A stretch of 16,880 nt of DNA from Massilia sp. UBA2604 (GTDB taxonomy: Bacteria > Pseudomonadota > Gammaproteobacteria > Burkholderiales > Burkholderiaceae_D), in contig DDKG01000141.1 in NCBI GenBank assembly GCA_002339265.1, positions 1-16,880 of the forward strand, written 5' to 3'. The number at the start of each line of letters is the position of its first letter. Position 1 is the first letter of the stretch. A program made the translations under genes and the position numbers. Shown in pieces: positions 1 through 6,843 of this stretch. The notes beneath the pieces are model-generated. The model was not told where the DNA came from, did no database searches, and was given only the letters and a program-made list of their open reading frames with translations.

Positions 1-403
1 CAATGCCAAGTGGCTCAACAAGGTGCGCTGGGACGAGCACGGCCTGGTGCCGGTGATCGCCCAGGAAGCGGCGACCGGCGACATATTGATGTTCGCCTGG
101 ATGAACCGCGAAGCCCTGACCCGCACCGTCGAGACGGGCGAAGCCGTGTACTGGAGCCGCTCGCGCAAGAAGCTGTGGCACAAGGGCGAAGAGTCCGGCC
201 ACATCCAGAAGGTGAGCGAGATCCGCCTCGATTGCGACGAGGACGTGGTCCTGCTCAAGATCGAGCAGGTCGGCGGCATCGCCTGCCATACCGGCCGCCA
301 TTCCTGCTTCTTCCAGAAGTACGACAATGGCGACTGGCACAGCGTCGAACCGGTGCTGCAGGATCCCGACACCATTTATTCCGACAAGAAGAAGAATCCA
401 TGA
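1..403 (+). CDS. hisI: Phosphoribosyl-AMP cyclohydrolase, 5' end outside window
   Basis: HisI opens the purine ring of phosphoribosyl-AMP in the third step of histidine synthesis, in the cytoplasm. The reading frame is already open at base 2 ([14 protein letters not shown]), so only a few N-terminal codons are missing; the internal GTG at 23 is not the start. Family hallmarks visible are [23 protein letters not shown], the metal-binding DCDED and the zinc-ligand stretch [10 protein letters not shown]. The protein is the short single-domain form, not a HisIE fusion. Its TGA stop overlaps the ATG of hisE by 4 nt (ATGA), so the two are probably translationally coupled at the end of a his operon lying to the left. 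Function is certain from the motifs. Confidence 0.96.
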   Translation, partial: NAKWLNKVRWDEHGLVPVIAQEAATGDILMFAWMNREALTRTVETGEAVYWSRSRKKLWHKGEESGHIQKVSEIRLDCDEDVVLLKIEQVGGIACHTGRHSCFFQKYDNGDWHSVEPVLQDPDTIYSDKKKNP

Positions 404-738
404 GTATTACCCTGGCCCGTGTCGCGGCCGTGATCGAATCGCGCAAGCCCGAACACGGCGGCGACCCTGCGACTTCCTACGTCGCCAAGCTGTTCGCCAA
501 GGGCGACGACGCCATCCTCAAGAAGATCGGCGAGGAAGCCACCGAGCTGGTGATGGCCGCCAAGGACGCGCGCGTCGCGGGCGATCCTTCCAAGGTGCTG
601 TACGAATGCGCCGACCTGTGGTTCCATTCGATGGTGCTGCTGGCCAAGTTCGATCTCACGCCGCAACAGGTGCTGGACGAGCTGGCGCGGCGCGAAGGCG
701 TGTCCGGGATTGTTGAAAAAGCTGCACGCAAGGAATAA
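400..738 (+). CDS. hisE: Phosphoribosyl-ATP pyrophosphatase
   Basis: HisE hydrolyses phosphoribosyl-ATP to phosphoribosyl-AMP and pyrophosphate, the second step of histidine synthesis, feeding HisI encoded just upstream. The 112-residue protein starts at the ATG that overlaps the hisI stop. It shows the all-alpha MazG-like metal-binding motifs: [16 protein letters not shown] around residues 47-62 and [13 protein letters not shown] around residues 69-81, whose acidic residues bind magnesium. Length is normal for a stand-alone HisE. It appears to be the last his gene here, since a 179-nt non-coding gap follows. A longer open frame beginning at base 10 is only the upstream extension of this frame through hisI. 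Confidence 0.95.
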   Translation: MSITLARVAAVIESRKPEHGGDPATSYVAKLFAKGDDAILKKIGEEATELVMAAKDARVAGDPSKVLYECADLWFHSMVLLAKFDLTPQQVLDELARREGVSGIVEKAARKE

Positions 739-758
739 AAATTCCCTGAAGCGTTGCA

Positions 759-776
759 AGTGAGCACCTGCTCACT
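759..776. promoter_or_regulatory. 18-bp perfect palindrome upstream of the HIT gene
   Basis: AGTGAGCACCTGCTCACT is two perfect 8-bp arms around CC; a further GCA/TGC pairing continues outside it with one unpaired base at 777. No T-run follows, so it is a poor intrinsic terminator for hisE. Its centre lies about 44 bp upstream of the start point expected from the extended -10 at 797-805, a position typical for an activator-binding site. Role is inferred; the regulator is unknown. Confidence 0.5.
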
Positions 777-796
777 GTGCGTGGTACTGCTTCCGG

Positions 797-805
797 TGTC
801 ATAAT
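797..805 (+). promoter_or_regulatory. Probable extended -10 promoter for the HIT gene
   Basis: TGTCATAAT fits the extended -10 pattern (TGn plus CATAAT, five of six bases of TATAAT). No good -35 hexamer sits 16-18 bp upstream; the palindrome at 759-776 lies just beyond that place. Transcription would begin near 812 and give a leader of about 100 nt. Prediction by eye only. Confidence 0.4.
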
Positions 806-917
806 CGGATGCTCGATGCATACTGGGCGGTCATATCGGTGTCACGTGGCGCTGATACGATGCCTCGGCTTCATGGGCGGGTAAGTCCTTGAAATGTTGT
901 AATAATCTGGAGACAAG

Positions 918-1292
918 ATGGATAACTGCATTTTTTGCAAGATCGTCGCCAAGCAGATTCCGGCCGCCGTCGTCTATGAAGACGAAGACGTGCTGGCGTT
1001 CAAGGACATCAATCCGGCCGCGCCGGTGCACTTGCTGGTGATTCCGAAGCAGCACGTGTCCACCTTGTCCGACTGCACCGACGAGCATACGGCGCTGCTG
1101 GGCAAGATGCTGGCGCTGGCGCCGAAGCTTGCAAAAGAGAATGGTATCGACGTCAAAACCGGCGCCGACGGCAAACCGAACGGCGGCTTCAAGACGCTGA
1201 TCAATGCCGGTCCGGATGGCGGGCAAGAAGTGTATCACCTGCATTTGCATATGTACGGCGGACCGCGCCCGTGGCGCGGACTGGGCCTATAA
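918..1292 (+). CDS. hinT: HIT-family purine nucleoside phosphoramidase (HinT-like)
   Basis: This 124-residue protein is a histidine-triad nucleotide-binding protein of the HinT type, a cytoplasmic hydrolase of AMP-lysine and aminoacyl-adenylate phosphoramidates. The N-terminus MDNCIFCKIVAKQIPA is characteristic, with the CxxC pair seen in many bacterial members. The histidine triad is HLHLHMYGG near residues 108-116, followed by RPW at the C-terminus. GGAG at 909-912 is a good ribosome-binding site for the ATG. It lies between hisE and tatA, an arrangement common in betaproteobacteria; no functional link to either pathway is shown by the sequence. The symbol is by family similarity. Confidence 0.92.
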   Translation: MDNCIFCKIVAKQIPAAVVYEDEDVLAFKDINPAAPVHLLVIPKQHVSTLSDCTDEHTALLGKMLALAPKLAKENGIDVKTGADGKPNGGFKTLINAGPDGGQEVYHLHLHMYGGPRPWRGLGL

Positions 1293-1311
1293 GCCCCGAC
1301 TAAGTTTCAAA

Positions 1312-1328
1312 GGGGGCAGGTAGCCCCC
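1312..1328 (+). terminator. GC hairpin between the HIT gene and tatA
   Basis: GGGGGC and GCCCCC form a perfect 6-bp stem with a 5-nt loop 19 nt after the HIT stop. No T-run follows, so it may pause or protect RNA rather than terminate. A TATACT hexamer at 1337-1342 right after it could be a -10 for tatABC, but I see no matching -35. Confidence 0.35.
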
Positions 1329-1367
1329 GCATCGCGTATACTGCGGTAGACGCTTTCCCGATTTTTC

Positions 1368-1381
1368 AGGCGCATGCGCCT
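1368..1381. repeat. 14-bp perfect palindrome in the tatA leader
   Basis: AGGCGCATGCGCCT is perfectly self-complementary and ends 4 nt before the tatA Shine-Dalgarno AGGAG at 1386-1390. It could be a small operator or an RNA structure next to the ribosome-binding site; nothing else supports either role. Confidence 0.35.
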
Positions 1382-1396
1382 TGCTAGGAGAACAAC

Positions 1397-1642
1397 ATGG
1401 GTGGTTTGAGTATTTGGCACTGGGTCATCGTGCTGGTGGTCGTGATGCTGATCTTCGGCACCAAGAAGATCAGCAATATGGGTTCCGACCTGGGCAAGGC
1501 CGTCAAGGGCTTCAAGGACGGCGTGAAGGGCGACGAAGAGAAGGCTGCAGAAGCGAATCCGGCCGCGCCAGCGCAGCCAACGCAGCAGGTGGCCGACAAG
1601 TCGACCATCGACGTGGAAGCCCGCGACAAGACCCGCCTGTAA
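1397..1642 (+). CDS. tatA: Sec-independent protein translocase subunit TatA
   Basis: TatA is the pore- or membrane-thinning subunit of the twin-arginine translocase, which exports folded proteins across the inner membrane. The 81-residue protein has a short N-terminal membrane helix ([15 protein letters not shown], about residues 7-21), the FG hinge, and the amphipathic helix [20 protein letters not shown], then a flexible Ala/Pro/Gln tail ending in charged residues. This is the classic TatA layout and length. AGGAG sits 6 nt before the ATG. It is the first gene of a tatABC cluster, with 12 nt between its stop and tatB. Identity as TatA rather than TatB follows from the short tail and from the longer tatB next to it. 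Confidence 0.95.
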   Translation: MGGLSIWHWVIVLVVVMLIFGTKKISNMGSDLGKAVKGFKDGVKGDEEKAAEANPAAPAQPTQQVADKSTIDVEARDKTRL

Positions 1643-1654
1643 GCCGCGAGTCCT

Positions 1655-2179
1655 ATGATCGATCTTGGACTGTCGAAAATCGCGATCATCGGCGTGGTCG
1701 CCCTGATCGTGATCGGCCCTGAAAAGCTGCCCAAGGTGGCGCGCATGGCCGGGACGCTGTACGGCCGCGCCCAGCGCTACCTGCACGACGTGAAGTCCGA
1801 GGTCAGCCGCGAGATCGAGCTCGACGAATTGCGCAACCTGCACAAAGAGGTGCAGGAGAAGGCGCAATCGTTCAAGAGCGAGGTCGAATCGGCTACCAGC
1901 GATTTCGAGTCGTCCGTCACCAGCCACGTCGACGAGGTCGAAGCATTATGGGACGGCCGCGCGGCGCACGACAGCAGCGCCACGACCGTCACGCCGACCG
2001 TGGCCGACATCGACCGCAAGGCCAAGGACTTCCGCCGCAAGAAGCTGGTGCGCACCTCGAGCGTGCCGGCCTGGTACAAGAACCGCCATGGCACCAAGCG
2101 CCATGTGATGTCGGGCGCCGCCCGGGTGCGCAAGTTCCGCCCCGGCAGCGCCAGCAAATCCAATTCTTCCTTCTTCTAA
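1655..2179 (+). CDS. tatB: Sec-independent protein translocase subunit TatB
   Basis: TatB forms the twin-arginine signal-peptide receptor together with TatC. The 174-residue protein begins MIDLGLSKIAIIGVVALIV, one membrane helix, then the hinge GPEKLPKVAR and a long amphipathic or coiled-coil region rich in Glu and Lys (about residues 45-100). The tail is basic, with WYKNRHGTKRHV and a Ser-rich end. Residue 8 is Lys, where the E. coli protein has a functionally important Glu; I believe Lys is usual in betaproteobacterial TatB. The stop codon TAA abuts the tatC ATG with no spacer (TAAATG), so translation of the two is probably coupled. Confidence 0.94.
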   Translation: MIDLGLSKIAIIGVVALIVIGPEKLPKVARMAGTLYGRAQRYLHDVKSEVSREIELDELRNLHKEVQEKAQSFKSEVESATSDFESSVTSHVDEVEALWDGRAAHDSSATTVTPTVADIDRKAKDFRRKKLVRTSSVPAWYKNRHGTKRHVMSGAARVRKFRPGSASKSNSSFF

Positions 2180-2935
2180 ATGACTGAGCAAGCCGCCGGC
2201 GAAGACACTTTCATCTCGCACCTGGTCGAGCTGCGTGACCGCCTGGTCAAGGCCTCGATCGGGATCGCGATCGTGTGCGCCGCGCTGATGGCGTGGCCCG
2301 GGCCGTCGCATATCTACGACCTGATCGCCGCGCCGATGATCGCCTCGATGCCGCCCGGCTCGACCATGATCGCCACCGGCGTCATCTCGCCGTTCCTGGT
2401 GCCGATGAAGGTCACCCTGCTGCTGTCCTTCATCCTGGCGCTGCCCTGGGTGTTCTACCAGGCCTGGGCCTTCATCGCGCCCGGCCTGTACGCCCACGAA
2501 AAGCGCCTGGTGCTGCCGCTGGTGATCTCGTCCTCGGTGCTGTTCATCGCCGGCGTGGCGTTCTGCTACTTCTTCGTATTCGGCCGCGTGTTCCACTTCA
2601 TCGGCGAATTCGCGCCGACCTCGATCGCGGTGATGCCCGATATCGAGAACTACCTCGATTTCGTGATGTCGATGTGCCTGGCCTTCGGCGCCTCGTTCGA
2701 GGTGCCGGTGGTGGTCGTGATCCTGGTGCGCATGGGCGTGGTCAGTTTGGAGAAGCTGCGCGCGGTCCGCTCCTACGTGATCGTCGGCGCCTTCGTGATC
2801 GCCGCCATTGTCACCCCGCCGGACGTGGTCAGCCAACTGGCCCTGGCCATTCCGATGTGCCTGCTCTACGAGCTGGGCCTGCTGGTCGCGCCGATGTTCC
2901 AGCGCGCCACGACCGCGCCGGAAGAGACGGCCTGA
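2180..2935 (+). CDS. tatC: Sec-independent protein translocase subunit TatC
   Basis: TatC is the polytopic inner-membrane core of the Tat translocase and recognises the twin-arginine signal. The 251-residue protein shows the expected six hydrophobic segments. Family motifs are the N-terminal cytoplasmic FISHLVELRDRLVKA (about residues 11-25), SPFLVPMK, and FYQAWAFIAPGLYAHEK (about residues 92-108) with the conserved Pro-Gly and Glu. The ATG directly follows the tatB stop, and no clear Shine-Dalgarno sequence is present in the pyrimidine-rich end of tatB, so expression likely depends on reinitiation from tatB. It is the last gene of the + strand cluster; the next gene converges on it from the other strand. 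Confidence 0.97.
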   Translation: MTEQAAGEDTFISHLVELRDRLVKASIGIAIVCAALMAWPGPSHIYDLIAAPMIASMPPGSTMIATGVISPFLVPMKVTLLLSFILALPWVFYQAWAFIAPGLYAHEKRLVLPLVISSSVLFIAGVAFCYFFVFGRVFHFIGEFAPTSIAVMPDIENYLDFVMSMCLAFGASFEVPVVVVILVRMGVVSLEKLRAVRSYVIVGAFVIAAIVTPPDVVSQLALAIPMCLLYELGLLVAPMFQRATTAPEETA

Positions 2936-2956
2936 TATTTACTGTTGACGTTAGTA

Positions 2957-2997
2957 CGTCGTTCCCGCCAAGGCGCCCGGCGAGGGCGGGAACGACG
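2957..2997. repeat. Long hairpin of REP-like type between convergent genes
   Basis: CGTCGTTCCCGCC and GGCGGGAACGACG are perfectly complementary 13-bp arms around a 15-nt loop that contains a small inner GCC/GGC pairing. It lies between the tatC stop and the end of the PHB depolymerase locus, which face each other, so it could end transcription from both sides, although no T-run follows. Its arm shares the CGTCGT(C/T)CCCGC core with the repeat pair at 6729-6816, so it looks like a diverged member of the same dispersed family. Confidence 0.65.
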
Positions 2998-3013
2998 ATG
3001 TTGGCACTTCCTG

Positions 3014-4503
3014 CTACTGCGGACAGTTCCCCACGATGTAATACCCCTGCGCCGTCTGCGCCAGCGTGCTGGTGAAGAAGGTGTTGTACAGGCCCATGGT
3101 CTGGTTTGAGCCGTTGGCCAGCGCATAGCTGCCGCTGACGTGTGCGCGGCCGGCCTGGACGTGGGCGTAGTTGCTGGCGGTATATGTGGTGCAGGTAAAC
3201 ACCGGCGGCGTGCCCGTGCCCACCTGGAAGGCGGGAATGGCGCAGGCAGTCGATGTTTGCCCGTTATTGCCGATGGCCGTGACGCTGCCGCCATAGCTGC
3301 CGTCGGCGCGGTTCGCATAGGCCTTGCTGAAGCCGGCGCCGCTGCCGGCGGCATTGTCGTCCACCGGCGATGGACCGTTCAGCACCACCCGGTAGCCGGC
3401 GATTGTCCCTTCGGCGAAGTTGGCGGCGCCGTTCACCGTGACCGTCGACCCCGACACGCTGGCGCTGCACGCCGTCATGACGGGCGCCGGCGCCTGGCTC
3501 ACCCGCAGGTTCTTGTTGAACCAGAAGTCCATGATGAAGGCCGGGTAGTTCACCCTGGTCGCATTCACGAAGTGGGCGTTCTGGCCGCCGGCGCCGGCCG
3601 GCCAGGCGTGGCCAAGACCCGTCACGGTGATCTGCGAGGTGCGCACCTTGCCGTTCGCGTCCGTGTATTCCACGTTGCTGCCGCTGCCCGGCACGCTGGT
3701 CGCCGTGCCCTGCGTCCAGGCGCCGCCATAGACCTGGCGCATCGCCGCCGCATCCAGCGGACCATAGCCTTGCGCCACCGTGTAGTCGCTCATGCCCCAG
3801 ATGACGCCCGTGACCTGGGTCGCGAAGTGGGGGCTTGCGCTGCCGGCCATCGCGCTGCAGGCATTGGCCGCCGTCGTCGCCGAATAGCCGGAAGGGACCA
3901 ATGAAATCTGGCCGGTGGTCACGCCCGGCGGCGGGGCGGCAGACAGGCCCAGGCCGGCGAAGATCTCGGGCGCGGTGCAGCCCAGCACCATGGCCTTGGC
4001 GCCGCCCGAAGACAGGCCGGCCACGTAGACCTGCTTCGGATCGATCGCATATGCGGGTTCTGGATGAAGCGGTTGATCAGGTCGAGCAGCACCGCGGTGT
4101 GGCCGTAGCTGCGGCTGCGGTTGGTGGCGGCCCAGTCCCAGCAGTGGGTGCCGTAGACGTTGCCGGTGGCGTTCGGCGCCAGGATCACCGCGCCGTACTG
4201 GTCGGCCACCGCCTTCCAGTTGTAGCCGGCGTCGCCGCTGCCGTTGATGACGTCGCCGCCGGCCGTTTGCGCGCAGCCGTGCAGCACCAGCACCAGCGCG
4301 CGCTTGTTGTCCAATACGGGTGGGGTGGCCGGCCAGTAGTAGTAGCCGTTCAGGGCGCCGCCATGGGTGGTGTCGTTGGCCCAGACCTGGTTGGCGCTCC
4401 AGGCGCCGGGGCCGGCCTGGACTTGTGCGAGGGAAGAGGTGAACGGCGCGCATAGCGCCAGGCAGATCGCGGCTTGCGCCGCTTTTCGGTGGAAGGGCTG
4501 TAT
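3014..4503 (-). pseudogene. Extracellular poly(3-hydroxybutyrate) depolymerase, frameshifted
   Basis: The intact enzyme would be a secreted serine hydrolase degrading extracellular PHB. The N-terminal part is in one frame: a signal peptide (HRKAAQAAICLALCAPFTSSLA), mature start QVQAGPGAWSANQVW, oxyanion region LVLVLHGCAQT, and GDAGYNWKAVADQYGAVILAPNATG up to INRFIQNP. The rest is in another frame: AYAIDPKQVYVAGLSSGGAKAM with the lipase box GLSSG, catalytic GLGHAWPAG, a linker domain, and a C-terminal YTASNYAHVQAGRAH segment like PHB-binding domains, ending CPQ-TAG. The switch lies at 4053-4057, where one missing base (CCGC for CCGGC) would restore the frame. In addition, the codon 6 nt after the GGAG ribosome site is ATA (4501-4503), and I find no ATG in frame upstream. 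About 496 residues if repaired. A sequencing error cannot be excluded for the frameshift. Confidence 0.82.
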
Positions 4504-4575
4504 GCGTGTCTCCGATATGTTTTGAGGGCTGGCCTGGACGGCCTGCCGACTTTCATCATAGTGCGGGAGACGAGG

Positions 4576-4615
4576 CGCACAAGCGGGCGTGCTAGCACGC
4601 CGCTTGTGCGTTTTT
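4576..4615 (+). terminator. Strong hairpin plus T-run between DUF885 gene and depolymerase locus
   Basis: A 15-bp stem with one bulged G and the loop CTAG (arms 4576-4591 and 4596-4610) is followed on the + strand by TTTTT at 4611-4615. This is a classic intrinsic terminator for + strand transcription, yet both flanking genes are on the - strand. Read from the - strand, the DUF885 stop is 30 nt before it and the run becomes A5 in front of the stem, so it may still stop or protect the DUF885 transcript. Confidence 0.65.
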
Positions 4616-4644
4616 GCACGGCCAGGACGGCCATGCGTGGAGGA

Positions 4645-6531
4645 TTATTGCATCAGTTCCGAGATCATCTTGACCGGCGCATTGCCGTAGCTGAGGAACT
4701 GGTCGTGGAATTCCTTCAGCTTGAACCGGTCGCCCAGCTGCTGCTTGCGGCGTTCGCGCAATTCCATGATCTGGTGGTAGCCGCTGAAGTAGCTGGTGAG
4801 CTGCACCGAGGTCAGGGTCACGCGGCGCCATTTTTCATCGGCTTCCTGGCGCGTCTGGAAGGCCTGGCGGGTGAGCAGGTCGATCGCCGCCTCTTGCCCC
4901 ATGCCGTTCACGTGCACGCTGTAGTCGAGGATGGTGTTGGTCACGCTGCGCAGGTTCCACTTCGAGTACATCAGCCACATCTCGGGCGCGTTGTCGCCAT
5001 AGCCCGATTCGAGCATCATGCGCTCGCCATACACGGCCCAGCCTTCGACCATGGCGCCATTCCCGAACAGCGACTTGATCAGCGATGGCGAGCGGTTGGC
5101 GTGCACCAGCTGCGCGTAGTGGCCGGGGATCGCTTCGTGGATGTTCAGGATCTGCAGGATCCACTCGTTGTACTCGCGCAGGCTGCTCTCGGCCTGTTCC
5201 GGCGTGAGGTTGTCCATCGGCGTGACGTTGTAGTACGTCTTGTCCTTCGAGCGGTAAGGGCCCGGCGCGTCGATGCTGGCGCCGGCCACGCCGCGCTGGT
5301 ACATCGGCGTTTCGCGCACCTCGAGCGGCTTGCTCGGGTCCAGCGTCAGCAGGTCGTGCTTGATCACCCAATCCTGCAGTAGCGGGATCTGGCGCCGGAT
5401 CTCGGCGAAGAAGTTCTCGCGCGCGACGTGGCGGCTTGATAACTTGTCGATCATCATGCCGATCTTCTGGAAGCGGTCGGCCGGCTTGTTCACGCCGGCC
5501 ATATAGCGCGGCCACAGCTCGTCCGAGATCTTGTCCATATGCGACAGCAGTTCCTCGCGCGTGACCAGGGCCTTGCGGAAGGTCTCTTCCGCGCTGGAGG
5601 ACGACTGGATGTCGAGCGCGAACTTCTGCTCGTACAGCGCCTTGCCGGTGCGGAAGGGACGTGCCTGGCCGCTGGCCGCCTGGCGCTTCTCGACGCCGTT
5701 CAGGAAGTCGACGTAGCCCAGCACCGCGGTGCCGGCGTTGGCGATGCGCTGGGCGAAGATCGCCTTCTCTTGTGGGGTCAGGATCGATTCCTCGGCCGCC
5801 TTGCCCAGATCGGCCAGCACCGCCATCGTGCCCGGCGCCTGACCGATCGCGAGCTGGGTGTGTTCGCGGGTCGGATTGACGATCGAGGCTTGCGCCGCCG
5901 CGTAATAGGCCGGCACCTCGGCCAGGCGCTTGAGGATGGTGCGCAGGCGCTGCGGCTTGGCCGCGTAGTCGGTGTTCAGGATCAGGTCGAGCGGCGCGGC
6001 GACGTTGTACTGCGACGGGTTCCACTCGAATTCGCGCCAGGTGGAGAGGCGCCAGCGGTCCTTCTCGAGCTTGTTGACCAGCAGGGCCAGGTCGGTGCGG
6101 TAACGCGGCGACAGCTGCTTCGGATCGAGCTTGCCGAACTTGTCCAGCCACTCGTTGGCAAACGCCAGCTGCTTCGCGCGCGTGTCGGCATCCGGGATGG
6201 TGAGATTCGCGGCGTGGTCGAACTTGCCGACATAGATGCCGCCTTCCGGATCCATGCGCCACAGGGCCGTCAGGTATTGCATGCTGAGGGTCGACATGCG
6301 GCGGTCGAGGCGCATTTCGGCGGCATTGGCGCCGACTGCACCCGCGGCGGCTGCCGTGGCGCCGACGGCGGCCGCGCCCACCAGGGCCTTCTTGCCTTTA
6401 CCCGAAGCCTTCTTCTTGACGACCTTCGAGGATTTGGCCTTGCCCTTGGCCGGTTTGGAGGTGGCGGCGACGGCCGGCGTCAGCGCGAAACACGCCAGCA
6501 AGGCTGCCAGCGCAATTTTCGTTTTCATCAT
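4645..6531 (-). CDS. Secreted DUF885-family zinc metallopeptidase
   Basis: A 628-residue member of the DUF885 family, gluzincin-like metallopeptidases of poorly known substrate. It has a signal peptide (MMKTKIALAALLACFALTPAVAA), so it is periplasmic or exported. The zinc site is HEAIPGH (about residues 464-470), an HExxxGH motif, followed by EGWAVYGE (about 494-501), which supplies the expected downstream glutamate. Between signal and catalytic domain lies an unusual segment: about 25 residues rich in Lys, Ser and Gly, then a stretch almost wholly of Ala, Gly and Val that could touch the membrane. Two adjacent ATGs start the gene; AGGG lies about 10 nt before the first. It is separated from the upstream SNF2 gene by 312 nt holding repeats. 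Confidence 0.87.
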   Translation of the reverse strand: MMKTKIALAALLACFALTPAVAATSKPAKGKAKSSKVVKKKASGKGKKALVGAAAVGATAAAAGAVGANAAEMRLDRRMSTLSMQYLTALWRMDPEGGIYVGKFDHAANLTIPDADTRAKQLAFANEWLDKFGKLDPKQLSPRYRTDLALLVNKLEKDRWRLSTWREFEWNPSQYNVAAPLDLILNTDYAAKPQRLRTILKRLAEVPAYYAAAQASIVNPTREHTQLAIGQAPGTMAVLADLGKAAEESILTPQEKAIFAQRIANAGTAVLGYVDFLNGVEKRQAASGQARPFRTGKALYEQKFALDIQSSSSAEETFRKALVTREELLSHMDKISDELWPRYMAGVNKPADRFQKIGMMIDKLSSRHVARENFFAEIRRQIPLLQDWVIKHDLLTLDPSKPLEVRETPMYQRGVAGASIDAPGPYRSKDKTYYNVTPMDNLTPEQAESSLREYNEWILQILNIHEAIPGHYAQLVHANRSPSLIKSLFGNGAMVEGWAVYGERMMLESGYGDNAPEMWLMYSKWNLRSVTNTILDYSVHVNGMGQEAAIDLLTRQAFQTRQEADEKWRRVTLTSVQLTSYFSGYHQIMELRERRKQQLGDRFKLKEFHDQFLSYGNAPVKMISELMQ

Positions 6532-6843
6532 CGTATTCAGGCCCTGTAACTAAGGAGATGTCTTGCTCGCGGGAGGCGCGAAGGCGTGCAGATTAGCACT
6601 AATTGCATCATTTGCGGGCAGTTGAAACATTCCGACACGCATGAATGCCAACATTAACGGATCGATAAGAGTCGGCCCGTCCGAGGCTGATGGGTTCCTG
6701 AGCAGGGATTCCATTGTTGGCGTCAAATCGTCGTCCCCGCGCAGGCGGGGACCCAATCTTGCCAGCGCTTCGGTGACATTTGCAGCACTTGGGTCCCCGC
6801 CTTCGCGGGGACGACGCGCATACTGCAGTTTGACCTGGTGGCG
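6532..6843. other. Intergenic region between SNF2 and DUF885 genes
   Basis: This 312-nt gap has no believable gene. It contains the REP-like inverted pair at 6729-6816 and, nearer the DUF885 start, an AT-richer stretch (about 6585-6660) where a - strand promoter for the DUF885 gene would be expected. I could not assign -35 and -10 boxes there with confidence. Short frames across it that encode SSPRRRGP-type peptides are translations of the repeat, not genes. Confidence 0.6.
6729..6816. repeat. Inverted pair of REP-like palindromic units
   Basis: Unit 1 (6729-6756) is CGTCGTCCCCGC, loop GCAG, GCGGGGACCCAA. Unit 2 (6789-6816) is TTGGGTCCCCGC, loop CTTC, GCGGGGACGACG, the reverse complement of unit 1 apart from the loop. 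Each unit folds into an 8-bp GC hairpin, and the pair is symmetric about 6772/6773 with a 32-nt non-palindromic centre. This is the architecture of bacterial REP doublets. It sits in the untranslated gap between two - strand genes, where such elements often stabilise or attenuate transcripts. Confidence 0.8.

Noticed and set aside
10..738. 242-residue protein starting at base 10
   Set aside because: Its first 130 residues are hisI read out of frame; the real gene is hisE from the ATG at 400.
1946..2836. 296-codon - strand open frame across tatB and tatC
   Set aside because: Composition dominated by His, Asp, Arg and Gly, antisense to well-defined Tat subunits.
3014..4453. A continuous 479-residue depolymerase starting MRAVHLF
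   Set aside because: Its first 130 residues are Arg-rich nonsense; the true N-terminal half is in another frame, which shows a frameshift rather than an intact gene.
5539..6549. 336-codon + strand open frame opposite the DUF885 gene
   Set aside because: Antisense shadow; the - strand frame carries the signal peptide and HEAIPGH motif.
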